From positions 1-32,300 of the forward strand of contig JAQBVR010000014.1 of the NCBI GenBank assembly GCA_027623015.1: DNA of 32,300 nt, written 5' to 3'. The notes below the pieces were generated by a model that did no database searches, had not been told where the DNA came from, and worked only from the letters and a program-made list of their open reading frames with translations. The position numbers and the translations under genes were made by a program. This DNA comes from a bacterium. GTDB taxonomy: Bacteria > Patescibacteriota > Gracilibacteria > Peribacterales > Peribacteraceae. Numbering within the stretch: the stretch's first letter is position 1; every line of letters begins with the position of its first letter. Below, piece after piece: positions 18,128 to 27,177 of this stretch.

Positions 18128-20474
18128 TATCTCACTATTGTTGGCACTAGGATTTTCGGTATCTGCGCATGCTGCGTTCTTCGACATCAACTCCAGTCCT
18201 TACCGCACTGCCATAGAAGCCCTAGAAAACAGTGACATTATCGAAGGGTATGCAGATGGATCTTTTCGCCCTCAAGCCCTCGTCAATCGTGCAGAATTTA
18301 CGAAACTTGTTGTCTATACACTTGGACCAGAGACTGCACCTGGTTGGATAGAAGACCCATGTGACTTCATGGCTTATACAGACACAGAATGTTCTCAGTA
18401 CAAACCAGAACAACTATTTCCAGATGTGCCTGTAGATATGTGGGAAGGAAAGCTCAATCGTATTCTTGGCATAGCGAAGTCTAAAGGGTACGTGCAGGGA
18501 AACCCCGATGGCTCATTTGCACCTGCACGTTCTGTAAACTTTGCCGAAGCTGCGAAGATTATCACGAAAGCACTTGGATACAGTCCATATGCATCTATCC
18601 CATGGTATGAAGAGTATATCGATGAGATGTATGCGATCAATGCAGTCCCACCTACAGTGCGCACTGCAGATCAATTTCTTACTCGTGAGGAGATCTCGGA
18701 GATACTCTTTCGCATCCTCGTAGATCCCGTAAGAACATCATCGAGTTCTACTCCACAGCGCACTGGAGGGGGTATATTTGACCAAAAAGACCCTGCACGC
18801 TGTGGAGATGGTATTCTCGATTCTTGGGAACAGTGTGATGATGGAAACAAAGAGAATGACGATGGGTGCAGTAGTATTTGTATAGTTGTAGATCAACCTA
18901 CTCGTCATGGATCATTAAGGATTGATCAACGCCCACTCGGTACATTAACTACAGCAAAGGGAGCGAATGACATCGTCCTCCTCTCCTTCAATGCAGTCGC
19001 TGGAAGACAGAATATGTTCCTCAATGTTGTGAAGTTTAAGACAGACACGGGGTCGTTCGACAGTGCGACCAATTACCGACTCTACTACGACCAATCTGGA
19101 GATGGAAATCCAAACACCAGAGCAGATTCAGCTGTGCCGCAGGGGGACTTCCTTACATTTGCGAATCTGAGTATTCCTGTACGAGAAGGGGAGTACACAG
19201 CCGTTGAGCTTCGTGCTGACATCCCAAATAGTGGTACATTGAACAACTTTAGTGTTCAACTAGCGACATCACTCTCAGACTTCATAGAAGGGACAGATGC
19301 AGTCGATGGAGAAGATGTAACGGGCATCAAAACAGATAATGCTGACTGCACACAAGTCTCGATCTGCTGGATCGCGGTGTATACTCAAACGTCTAGAATG
19401 ATCACACTAGGAACAGTGGGAAGTTTGTACGTGTCCAAAGACTCCAGCGGCATCTCTAGTCATCAGCTTCTGCTAGGAGAGAAGAGTCAGGATGTGCTTC
19501 GACTCGAGTTCTTCGCTCAAGATGAAGACATCGAAGTGACAAAAGTGGGCATCGGAGGGGGGACGAGTAGTATTGATCATCTCGAACTGTATTACGAAGG
19601 TGCGAGCTCATCGTTTGCGACTGCTCGTCAGTCTACTTGTACGACAGTAGCCTCTGGACTTTTCTGTGCAGATACAGCGTTCATCGTCAAAAAAAATGAT
19701 ACTGTAGACGTCATCGTTCGTACTGTAGTCAAAAGTGATGCTAGTGGTGGAACAAGTGGTGAGACAGTGACTTTTGTCCTTTCTGCAGCAATTGCTGGAA
19801 ACGTGGCAGTGGAGGCACGCGGCGCAAGTTCGCAAGTTGAGCTTATCCAAAACGACGGAGACTCCACAGCTGCAGGGGAAGTCTTCATCGGTAGGAGTAA
19901 TGCAGGAAGTAACAACGCGATAGAAGGCCCCACACACGACCTTGTCGGAGCAAAGTTTGCATCCATCTCTAACAGTCACATCGACGGAGATGACAGCCCC
20001 GTGCCATCTGGTCTTTCTACTATTGGGCAATTTACATTTCGAGCTGAACAAAACAGTAATAGCATGCTCGGCAACAATGCCATCAACTTCCGTACGCTTG
20101 TGTTTAAGATCTCTGCGACAAACATATCATTTGTCGATGGATCTATCGGCATCTTCAATCCGAGTAATAGTGGAACAGTGCACAGTTGCAGCAATAGTGG
20201 GACGACAGGAAACATCACTGTTACGTGTAGCAGTCTGACATCTAGCGTGATCGCCACAGGTATCTCCGAAGGAGACAGCCTAGAGATAGCGGTGCAAGGC
20301 AACATCTCAGACCCTCAAGTTAGCAATGGCAACAGTGTGCTTCAGGTACAGCTCAGTAGCCTCGGTAGTAGAAGTAGCCTTGGTACGATCGTTTGGGATG
20401 ATGACGTTTTCCCATTTGAGTGGGTGGATCTGGGTGTTTCGAAGGTAAGTTCTACGTTGTACAGGTCGAATTAA
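18111..20474 (+). CDS. SLH-domain surface protein with Cys-rich DUF4215-like repeat
   Basis: Signal peptide MMMLRSISLLLALGFSVSAHA (start among 18111/18114/18117), SLH repeats, CGDGILDSWEQCDDGNKENDDGCSSIC, long beta-rich region. Confidence 0.85.
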   Translation: MMMLRSISLLLALGFSVSAHAAFFDINSSPYRTAIEALENSDIIEGYADGSFRPQALVNRAEFTKLVVYTLGPETAPGWIEDPCDFMAYTDTECSQYKPEQLFPDVPVDMWEGKLNRILGIAKSKGYVQGNPDGSFAPARSVNFAEAAKIITKALGYSPYASIPWYEEYIDEMYAINAVPPTVRTADQFLTREEISEILFRILVDPVRTSSSSTPQRTGGGIFDQKDPARCGDGILDSWEQCDDGNKENDDGCSSICIVVDQPTRHGSLRIDQRPLGTLTTAKGANDIVLLSFNAVAGRQNMFLNVVKFKTDTGSFDSATNYRLYYDQSGDGNPNTRADSAVPQGDFLTFANLSIPVREGEYTAVELRADIPNSGTLNNFSVQLATSLSDFIEGTDAVDGEDVTGIKTDNADCTQVSICWIAVYTQTSRMITLGTVGSLYVSKDSSGISSHQLLLGEKSQDVLRLEFFAQDEDIEVTKVGIGGGTSSIDHLELYYEGASSSFATARQSTCTTVASGLFCADTAFIVKKNDTVDVIVRTVVKSDASGGTSGETVTFVLSAAIAGNVAVEARGASSQVELIQNDGDSTAAGEVFIGRSNAGSNNAIEGPTHDLVGAKFASISNSHIDGDDSPVPSGLSTIGQFTFRAEQNSNSMLGNNAINFRTLVFKISATNISFVDGSIGIFNPSNSGTVHSCSNSGTTGNITVTCSSLTSSVIATGISEGDSLEIAVQGNISDPQVSNGNSVLQVQLSSLGSRSSLGTIVWDDDVFPFEWVDLGVSKVSSTLYRSN

Positions 20475-20580
20475 GGTTGGTCGTTACTCGTTACTCGTTA
20501 CTCGTTTTACATATGTACACAGGCAATTATTTTAGGTAGTAGTATAATAAACCAGTAACTAGTAACTAGTAACGCGTAAC
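20475..20580. repeat. 7-bp-period inverted repeat between convergent stop codons
   Basis: Left gttactc x3 plus gtttta; right (reverse complement) gttacgc|gttacta|gttacta|gttactg|gttta. Confidence 0.93.
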
Positions 20581-20587
20581 AAAAAGG

Positions 20588-21307
20588 TTAGCCTCCAAGC
20601 AGCCCCCCCAAGATTCCTTTTCCTTGGCTTCTTGTGCGTTCGCGGAGGAATGGGTTGAGTGACTCAGCAAATGTGCGCAAATTTCGTGTCTGCATGTAGA
20701 TAGTCCCTGGTCCTTCAAAGGCGCAGACGAGACCTTCACCCGTTGTAACCATCTGTAGCATGCCTTTGCCTGCCGCTCGTAGGTCATACTTGATGGAGGA
20801 CGGGAAGGCGACGATGTGTCCGTTGTCCACGATGAATGTCTCACCCTGCGCAAGTGTCTTTTTGATGATCCCTCCAAAACTAGAGATAAACATCTTTCCC
20901 GTTCCTTTTACTTTGATCATGAAGATACCTTCACCACTGACAAACCCTTTCCATCCAGAGAAGTGTGCATCACTCTCGACTCCTACTTCGGACGCCAAAT
21001 ATGAACCACCTTGGACGATGTATTCTTCATTGTTCAACGCCAACACCTCTACGTCTCCAACAGAGCGAGGTGCGAGGTAGACTTCGCTATTGTCCTGTTT
21101 TGCTTTGATGGTAGTGACAAAGAAGCTTTCACTTGTGAGTACTGTCCTCTTGATAGCCTTCCATGCTCCACCCTGCATCTTTCCCTCTATCTCTGCGGTG
21201 TCGTCCATAGCGAGCATCGCACCGGTCTCGGTGCGGATAGCTTCACCAGTATTCAACACACACTTCAGAGCACTATAGCTGGGTCGGAGGAGGATCTCAG
21301 TAGTCAT
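20588..21307 (-). CDS. AIM24 / TIGR00266-family protein
   Basis: LLRPSYSALKCVLNTGEAIRTETGAMLAMD...FISSFGGIIKKTLAQGETFIVDNGHIVAF. Confidence 0.88.
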   Translation of the reverse strand: MTTEILLRPSYSALKCVLNTGEAIRTETGAMLAMDDTAEIEGKMQGGAWKAIKRTVLTSESFFVTTIKAKQDNSEVYLAPRSVGDVEVLALNNEEYIVQGGSYLASEVGVESDAHFSGWKGFVSGEGIFMIKVKGTGKMFISSFGGIIKKTLAQGETFIVDNGHIVAFPSSIKYDLRAAGKGMLQMVTTGEGLVCAFEGPGTIYMQTRNLRTFAESLNPFLRERTRSQGKGILGGLLGG

Positions 21308-21362
21308 AGCAATAATGTAACGCATATTGTAGGGGATGCATAGGACTTCTATTTCTCTCAGC

Positions 21363-21384
21363 ACCCCTCCCTTTAGGGAGGGGT
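21363..21384. other. perfect 10-bp-stem hairpin in divergent intergenic region
   Basis: acccctccctttagggaggggt. Confidence 0.7.
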
Positions 21385-21435
21385 ACCATGTCTATTTTTA
21401 TGTTGAGATGAGGCCAACCATGTAAACTCAAAATA

Positions 21436-22020
21436 ATGACCGACTACAAAGAGATCCTTGGCGCCCTGAGTGTATTACTAGCACTCTCTGCGTATACGTT
21501 GTACATACGAGACATCTTCGTCCACAACACCAAGCCGCATGCATTTTCGTGGATTGTGTGGGCAGTACTCGGTGGCATCGCATTTGCAGCACAGCAGTGG
21601 GGAGATGCAGGTGCAGGTTCTTGGGTCACATTTACAGACATGTTCCTCTGCACGTTGATCTTCGTGATAGCACTGTGGAGAGGGGAGAAGGGCTACATGC
21701 AGTTTGACTGGATCACTCTTGCACTTGCAGGAGTCGCTCTCATCCTTTGGAAGCTCACAGAGACACCCACAGCCTCTGTCATCCTCATCGCATTTGCAGA
21801 CTTCCTTGGGTTCCTTCCCACATATCGCAAGAGCTTCCATAAGCCATGGGAGGAGTCTATGAGTATGTATGTCCTGAGCACCTGCAAATATACCCTGGCA
21901 CTTCTAGCAGTAAGCTCGTATTCCATAGCTAGCGCTCTTTACGTAGGTGCGCTCATTCCCATGAATATCGTGTTAGTTGGGATTATTGTTGTGCGGAGGA
22001 GTCAGCTCAAAAAAATATAG
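21436..22020 (+). CDS. hypothetical multi-TM membrane protein
   Basis: MTDYKEILGALSVLLALSAYTLYIRDIF..., hydrophobic helices throughout. Confidence 0.75.
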   Translation: MTDYKEILGALSVLLALSAYTLYIRDIFVHNTKPHAFSWIVWAVLGGIAFAAQQWGDAGAGSWVTFTDMFLCTLIFVIALWRGEKGYMQFDWITLALAGVALILWKLTETPTASVILIAFADFLGFLPTYRKSFHKPWEESMSMYVLSTCKYTLALLAVSSYSIASALYVGALIPMNIVLVGIIVVRRSQLKKI

Positions 22021-22128
22021 CAGTGGCTGAAGAGAGTCTACTACGTAGACTTTGGCCTGCCAACCGAAGACAGCAGGAGCAGCGAAGATTTATAATGTAA
22101 GCCCGCCTACGCCAAGGCTTCGGCGGAC

Positions 22129-22145
22129 AACCTGCTGCGCAGGTT
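22129..22145 (-). terminator. hairpin abutting tRNA-Gln 3' end
   Basis: aacctgc-tgc-gcaggtt, perfect 7-bp stem. Confidence 0.5.
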
Positions 22146-22218
22146 GGCTGGGGAGGAGGGACTCGAACCCCCGATGACGGGACCAGAACCCGTTGCCTTA
22201 CCACTTGGCTACTCCCCA
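22145..22218 (-). tRNA. tRNA-Gln (anticodon CTG), CCA encoded
   Basis: tggggag...acggg-ttctggt-cccgt...ggttcgagtcc...ctccccagcca cloverleaf on the minus strand. Confidence 0.95.
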
Positions 22219-22403
22219 ATATGACTGAGATTTCACGAGATTGAACAGCATTCGTCCACTTGCCTGCCCGTCCGAAGCCCGATGGCGTAGGCGGGGCTAC
22301 TCCCCATGAAGTGGGGAAATGATATGAGAATGTCCCCATGGACACCAATCTTTTTTCTATTTTGTAGCAACAGAGCTCCATATTAGGCTAGACTGCGCTT
22401 ACT

Positions 22404-23474
22404 ATGGACGCACCAACCAAGAAATTCCTCTTCGATCTGCTCTCTACTCCAAGCCCTACAGGGTTTGAGCATAACGGACAACGTGTCTGGGCAGACTACA
22501 TCCGCCCTTTTGCAGATACTGTCCAAAACGATGCTTATGGCAACGTCTGGGCTACTATCGAAGGTACAGAGAAGGGCAAAAGCCTCATGTTCGAGGCTCA
22601 CGCAGACGAGATCGGCTACATGGTGAAATATGTCTCCAAAGATGGATTCCTCTCTGTAAGCTCCATAGGAGGAAGTGACGTGGCTACTGCTAGAGGCAGA
22701 TGGGTGACGTTCTTCGGAGATAAAGGTGAGGTACAAGGAATCATCGGAAACACTGCCATCCACATTCGAGACCGCAAAGACGGAGACAAAGCTCCAGAGG
22801 TGCATGATCTCTTTGTAGACATCGGTGCGAAGAGTGACAAGGACGTAGAGAAGATGGGCATCCGTGTCGGACACCCTGGAGTGTATACAGATACCGTAAA
22901 AGATCTTGGCAAGAACTGCATCGCAGGTCGTGCAATGGATAACCGCATTGGTGGATTCATTCTTACACAAGTTTTGAAGAACCTTGCAAAAACAAAACCA
23001 AAGTGGACTATTCATTTTGTAAACGCAGTACAAGAAGAGATCGGCGGACATGGTGCGAAGATGATCTCACATCGGCTCAATCCTTCGGCTGCTCTTGTCT
23101 TCGATGTGTGTCATTCCACAGACACTCCGGGCATCAAGCATGCACAGCACAGCCAGATAAATATGAACGAAGGCCCTACAGTGACACATGGTTCCTGTAA
23201 CCACCCTGCTGTTGTGCAGAGACTCATCGATACGGCAAAGAAAGAAAAGATTGGTATCCAGCATGAAGCCACGTCTCGTTACAGTGGCACAGACACAGAC
23301 CAGATCTTCCACATTCAAGAGGGGATACCAAGCGCACTTGTGTCTATCCCATTGCGTTACATGCACAGCGTTGTAGAGATGATCGACCTACGTGATGTCG
23401 ACAAAGCTATAAAGCTTCTCACAGGATTTGCGAAGTCACTTGCACCGAAGGATGAGTTTTCCGTGAAGATCTAA
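22404..23474 (+). CDS. M42-family metallopeptidase (glutamyl aminopeptidase/endoglucanase M type)
   Basis: LLSTPSPTGFE, EAHADEIGYMV, AMDNRIGGFIL, VQEEIGGHGA and PLRYMHSVVEMIDLRD. Confidence 0.93.
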   Translation: MDAPTKKFLFDLLSTPSPTGFEHNGQRVWADYIRPFADTVQNDAYGNVWATIEGTEKGKSLMFEAHADEIGYMVKYVSKDGFLSVSSIGGSDVATARGRWVTFFGDKGEVQGIIGNTAIHIRDRKDGDKAPEVHDLFVDIGAKSDKDVEKMGIRVGHPGVYTDTVKDLGKNCIAGRAMDNRIGGFILTQVLKNLAKTKPKWTIHFVNAVQEEIGGHGAKMISHRLNPSAALVFDVCHSTDTPGIKHAQHSQINMNEGPTVTHGSCNHPAVVQRLIDTAKKEKIGIQHEATSRYSGTDTDQIFHIQEGIPSALVSIPLRYMHSVVEMIDLRDVDKAIKLLTGFAKSLAPKDEFSVKI

Positions 23475-23475
23475 A

Positions 23476-23748
23476 CTAATTCATACTCATTCCTCGTGGC
23501 CCTTGTTGTATGAATAGCATCTCTGCAAACTCTTCTCGTAGTTCTGCAATTCCACGAAGCATAGACTGTTCAATTATCCATGTCATATCTGCTACTTGGT
23601 CGGGATCTGAAAATCTCTCACGAATCTCTGCCATTTCTCCGTACGAATCAGCCTGTAACTCTGCGATCAGCGCATGCATCTCTGCATGTGGATTATTCTC
23701 TAGGGATGAGCCATCACCGCCACCGAATATAGCATCAAGTTTTTGCAT
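23476..23748 (-). CDS. hypothetical protein, 90 aa
   Basis: ORF tightly abutting convergent M42 gene. Confidence 0.5.
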   Translation of the reverse strand: MQKLDAIFGGGDGSSLENNPHAEMHALIAELQADSYGEMAEIRERFSDPDQVADMTWIIEQSMLRGIAELREEFAEMLFIQQGPRGMSMN

Positions 23749-23853
23749 GGACAGAGTGTGAAGATGGCCGACAGTATAGGCAAATATGTGGATTGGGCAA
23801 GTCTGTACTGTTCCTGTTATGTGCTTCTATAAGCCAAAAAAACGGGGTATATA

Positions 23854-25485
23854 TCACACTGCTGCATATTTATTGTGAGCATCTAGGAGAGGAAGCTTTC
23901 CATCAATAACGCACATATCGTGTACTCTTTGAACAGCTCGAGTAGCATCTTCTCTATTGATCCCGTAGATCATTGCGTTGTCTCCTCGACTAATGGATAC
24001 GATATTCACCGGAGCACCTGCAAGGGTGATGGCAAGAGAGGCGCGTGTATTTTCTCCGATGCCAGAAAGATTATTCCCGATGCAGTAGATAAGCGTGTCA
24101 TCCGTAAATCGTTCGATGCTGATATCGCGAAACTTTTCATCAAGAAATGTTTCGAAGTCATCAAGTACACCATCAAAATTAGGAACAATATCAGTATTGA
24201 GTACATCGTTACCAAAGGTAATGGTGTAGGTCACAGCACTCGGTGGTGTTAGGTCGATGGAAATATTTCGTTCAGCAAACCACGGTACAATCTTGGCGAT
24301 AAATCCTGGACCAAGCATCTCTTCTGATCGGATCAAGATAGAAGTCGGTATACTTTTCGTTGCAACGATCTCTATGCCATTTGGCTCTGTGGGTGCATTG
24401 CCAATAAGTGTAGAGTTTTCTGCAAGATTTTCTTCTATAGGATTACAGACGACAAGGGGAATGTCATTACGTTTGCCGATATTGAGTGACGGTGCTTGCA
24501 CCGCGCCACCATCTGCACCTGCATGATAATCAAACAGTTCCATGGCAGCGTTGTATGTGAGGTACCGCACGACGCGTGTATTTTGAATCTTGTTTGGGTC
24601 ACCACTTCGTATGGGGTGATCTCCTTCTATAACACAGACAACTTTGTGACCCATATTTTGCACAGTGGCTGAAACTATTAGTGCAGTTGTTTCGGTGTAT
24701 CCTCTCTCCCAGCCCACTCCTGACCGGTATCCCCCAAGTACAACGGTATTAGTATCTCCAGCGAGAACATCTTCTAATTGAGACCTTGTATGATGCTCTA
24801 TGCGATCAATCGTTTGATCTCGGTTGTCTCGTGCATCTTCTGGTCCAAAAGCAAATGCACTTTCGGCTAAGCCATCATTCGAAATCATTGTAGGGGCTAA
24901 GCCTCTATTCCGTAGATACACGTTGTAGATCTCGGCTGCCATATCTTCCGCCATCCCAGTGATGGAGTAATAGGTGTCTTTTGTTTTTACGAGCCAGTCG
25001 TTTCCGATGCGCACAAGGTCATCTGGGGAACATCGGTTGATGATCCTGCGAATCGTTTCCGTGTGATATCGCACCATGCCATCCATTTGTGCGTGGGTAA
25101 TGCCTTTTTCTGTAATCTTCTCATCTGCAGCTACTTCTGTACCTACCAATCCTAATGTGAAGCGCTCAATCCGTGTTATGAGATCGTGTGCTTTGCCTTT
25201 ATTTCCTTCCCTGAGGGCGCTTCCTAGAGCAATCAGGTGAGAAGTCGTATTGAACCCTGCCTTCTCGTTGCCATCTGTATCGAAGTCGTGCACATCTGGA
25301 TGGCGCAGCTCGTCATACTCTTTCCCTCCACGTATAGCAGACGTTACAATAATCTGCTTACCCTCCTCTGCTATATCTGCATTTTGCTTTAGTCGACCTG
25401 CAGCTGTGCCGCCGATCTTGCGTACACGCCAGTCAGCGTCTTTGATAGCGTCGAGTCCTGTGCGGGTGGGTCCTGAGTTGTTCAT
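23854..25485 (-). CDS. aspartokinase-like protein (amino acid kinase fold + ACT) with degenerate catalytic motifs
   Basis: RKIGGTAAGRL (cf. KFGGTS), VVLGGYRSGVGWERGYTETTALIVSATVQNMGHKVVCVIEGDHPIRSGDPNKIQNTRVVRYLTYNAAMEL, C-terminal ACT-like repeats. Confidence 0.75.
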   Translation of the reverse strand: MNNSGPTRTGLDAIKDADWRVRKIGGTAAGRLKQNADIAEEGKQIIVTSAIRGGKEYDELRHPDVHDFDTDGNEKAGFNTTSHLIALGSALREGNKGKAHDLITRIERFTLGLVGTEVAADEKITEKGITHAQMDGMVRYHTETIRRIINRCSPDDLVRIGNDWLVKTKDTYYSITGMAEDMAAEIYNVYLRNRGLAPTMISNDGLAESAFAFGPEDARDNRDQTIDRIEHHTRSQLEDVLAGDTNTVVLGGYRSGVGWERGYTETTALIVSATVQNMGHKVVCVIEGDHPIRSGDPNKIQNTRVVRYLTYNAAMELFDYHAGADGGAVQAPSLNIGKRNDIPLVVCNPIEENLAENSTLIGNAPTEPNGIEIVATKSIPTSILIRSEEMLGPGFIAKIVPWFAERNISIDLTPPSAVTYTITFGNDVLNTDIVPNFDGVLDDFETFLDEKFRDISIERFTDDTLIYCIGNNLSGIGENTRASLAITLAGAPVNIVSISRGDNAMIYGINREDATRAVQRVHDMCVIDGKLPLLDAHNKYAAV

Positions 25486-25512
25486 GATAGTAAGGAATAT
25501 GAGTTAAAGAAA

Positions 25513-25536
25513 ACCCCTTCTTTTGGAAGGGGCTGT
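25513..25536 (-). terminator. rho-independent terminator, minus strand
   Basis: ccccttc-ttttg-gaagggg flanked by the T-run on the minus strand (ggggttttcttt). Confidence 0.75.
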
Positions 25537-25660
25537 TTCAAATTTTGAGGTTATAGCAGCTCTACCTTCCCATGAGGGGGGTCTTCTTCATCTGCTTAGT
25601 CTTAGTGGCGAAGTGGCGCATCGGGCTTACTGTAGGGCATAAATTAGAAAAGTCAAATTT

Positions 25661-25978
25661 CTATGCCCACATTCTTTTACCATTGGCGAGGATGCGAGGG
25701 TGGCCACTTTTAATTCCATCTTCTGACTCCAGTATTTCTACAGATCGACCATGTGTATCTACAGCAATGCCATGGATCATGCAATACTCAGGAGGTTTTT
25801 CGGTTAAGCCTTACATAGGTGCAATCCATTCAGCTTCATCAAAAGCATTGATAGTTGCTGGATCAAATATACGATGTACACGCATGTGTTGAAATGGCTG
25901 AAATCGAGGGTCTAAATCACTTGCTAAAGTTTTACATGCTGTAGTTTCAGGCATAGGTGTTCTTTCAGTGGTAGACAT
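25661..25978 (-). pseudogene. small ORF interrupted by in-frame TAA (positions 25811-25813)
   Basis: MSTTERTPMPETTACK...DEAEWIAPM*GLTEKPPEYCMIHGIAVDTHGRSVEILESEDGIKSGHPRILANGKRMWA*, same frame across the stop. Confidence 0.5.
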
Positions 25979-26032
25979 AGTATAAATTGGAAATACTGAA
26001 TAAAAAATGTATACAAACTTTTGGGAGAAAGC

Positions 26033-26062
26033 AAAAAATCTCCTCACTTCTTGGATGAGGAG
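26033..26062 (-). terminator. rho-independent terminator, minus strand
   Basis: ctcctca-cttcttgga-tgaggag with T-run on the minus-strand 3' side (aaaaaa on plus). Confidence 0.75.
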
Positions 26063-26208
26063 CTCGTATCTATCTAATTTTATACACGCAGCTGCCCTTC
26101 CGCCGTAAGGAGGAGTCTTTCGACTGTGTTCAGGAGAGCCTTGAACTGGTGTGTCATATAATTCACGAGAATATTGTACAACTACAGACTGGTTTGTCAA
26201 TAGACCAC

Positions 26209-27162
26209 CTAATTTCTACTCGCAATATACGCAGATCCATACCTTCTTTGTGTTGCTGTCGGTAGATCAGATTCACTATGGACAAGGTGCTGAAGCTGTA
26301 ATGCAGCAGCAGAAAACCAGTTTTCGTACTTGGGTCGTACATAGTGAGATATGCCTACAACGGGGATGATCTCCATCTCTACTTGGCCATCTTCATAGTT
26401 CATATATCGTTCTACAAATCCATGAAGTGATCCATGCCAAAGATATGCATTGTGAGCATTGTCTACGATGAGATGTGTATGGTCATCGAGTCGAACATGT
26501 GAAAACTGATGCCATGGTTCACGAAAGCGATTATCTGGGTCTTTTGGCCAAATAGAGATGATACTACTGGGGATGTTGTGTTGGTTAAACATCTGGTTTG
26601 CATCTTCTCCATGGTCATTACAGTCGATAGCGTCATCATCCATTGTAGAAGCATCATTTGGAGACATGCGATAGGTTACAGCCCATTCGACAGAAGAACT
26701 GATATTACCATAAACACGACCTGTAGCTTCTATTGGATCTTCTAAAATTTCAGAACCAAAGTTTCCAAGTTCACTTGCAGCTACTTGTGTCATTTCGCTT
26801 ATTTGCATTACATCTTTGCGTTGCTTGGGAGCGGAGATAGGCATCATGATAAAACGGAGATCTTGAACCTGAATCTTTGGATAATGGTACCGCACAATAC
26901 GAATGATATTTTCTATTGAATAGTCTTGTCCGATATTTCTTGCGATGACTTTTTCTTGTGCATCTTGCTCTAGAGGTTTCGAAAGTTCACTTCCAGTTGC
27001 AGTCAATGCTGTGACTGCAGCAATGATGTTTACTATCATGTTATTTACATAAGAGCCGCGCTTGTTCTGCTCAGGTTTCTTTGGGGCAGATGGGGGAGAG
27101 TGCAGTCTGCGCATTAGACACATCGTACTGTGAAGTAGATTGCACTCGCAAGGAACTTCCAC
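26209..27162 (-). CDS. hypothetical protein, possible transglutaminase-like Cys/His/Asp protein
   Basis: AIDCNDHGEDANQMFNQHNI...WHQFSHVRLDDHTHLIVDN; start uncertain (MIVNIIAAV possible). Confidence 0.5.
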   Translation of the reverse strand: MEVPCECNLLHSTMCLMRRLHSPPSAPKKPEQNKRGSYVNNMIVNIIAAVTALTATGSELSKPLEQDAQEKVIARNIGQDYSIENIIRIVRYHYPKIQVQDLRFIMMPISAPKQRKDVMQISEMTQVAASELGNFGSEILEDPIEATGRVYGNISSSVEWAVTYRMSPNDASTMDDDAIDCNDHGEDANQMFNQHNIPSSIISIWPKDPDNRFREPWHQFSHVRLDDHTHLIVDNAHNAYLWHGSLHGFVERYMNYEDGQVEMEIIPVVGISHYVRPKYENWFSAAALQLQHLVHSESDLPTATQRRYGSAYIASRN

Positions 27163-27177
27163 TTGCCTAGTTCTGCT

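Larger units (their letters stand above)
22102..22295. repeat. inverted repeat flanking tRNA-Gln (22102-22114 / 22283-22295 core)
   Basis: cccgcctacgcca against tggcgtaggcggg, 13 bp perfect, extending imperfectly into cttcgg. Confidence 0.8.

Noticed and set aside
20475-20580. Word hairpins as ordinary rho-independent terminators only
   Set aside because: Several lie in divergent gaps where no terminator is needed, stems are long and mismatched, and the window has separate canonical terminators (16365, 25513, 26033).
22383-23051. 222-aa minus-strand ORF opposite the M42 peptidase
   Set aside because: Entirely antisense to a confidently identified gene and with no recognisable family.
25572-25892. 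106-aa plus-strand ORF
   Set aside because: Overlaps the minus-strand interrupted gene, whose composition looks more protein-like and which has a properly placed terminator.
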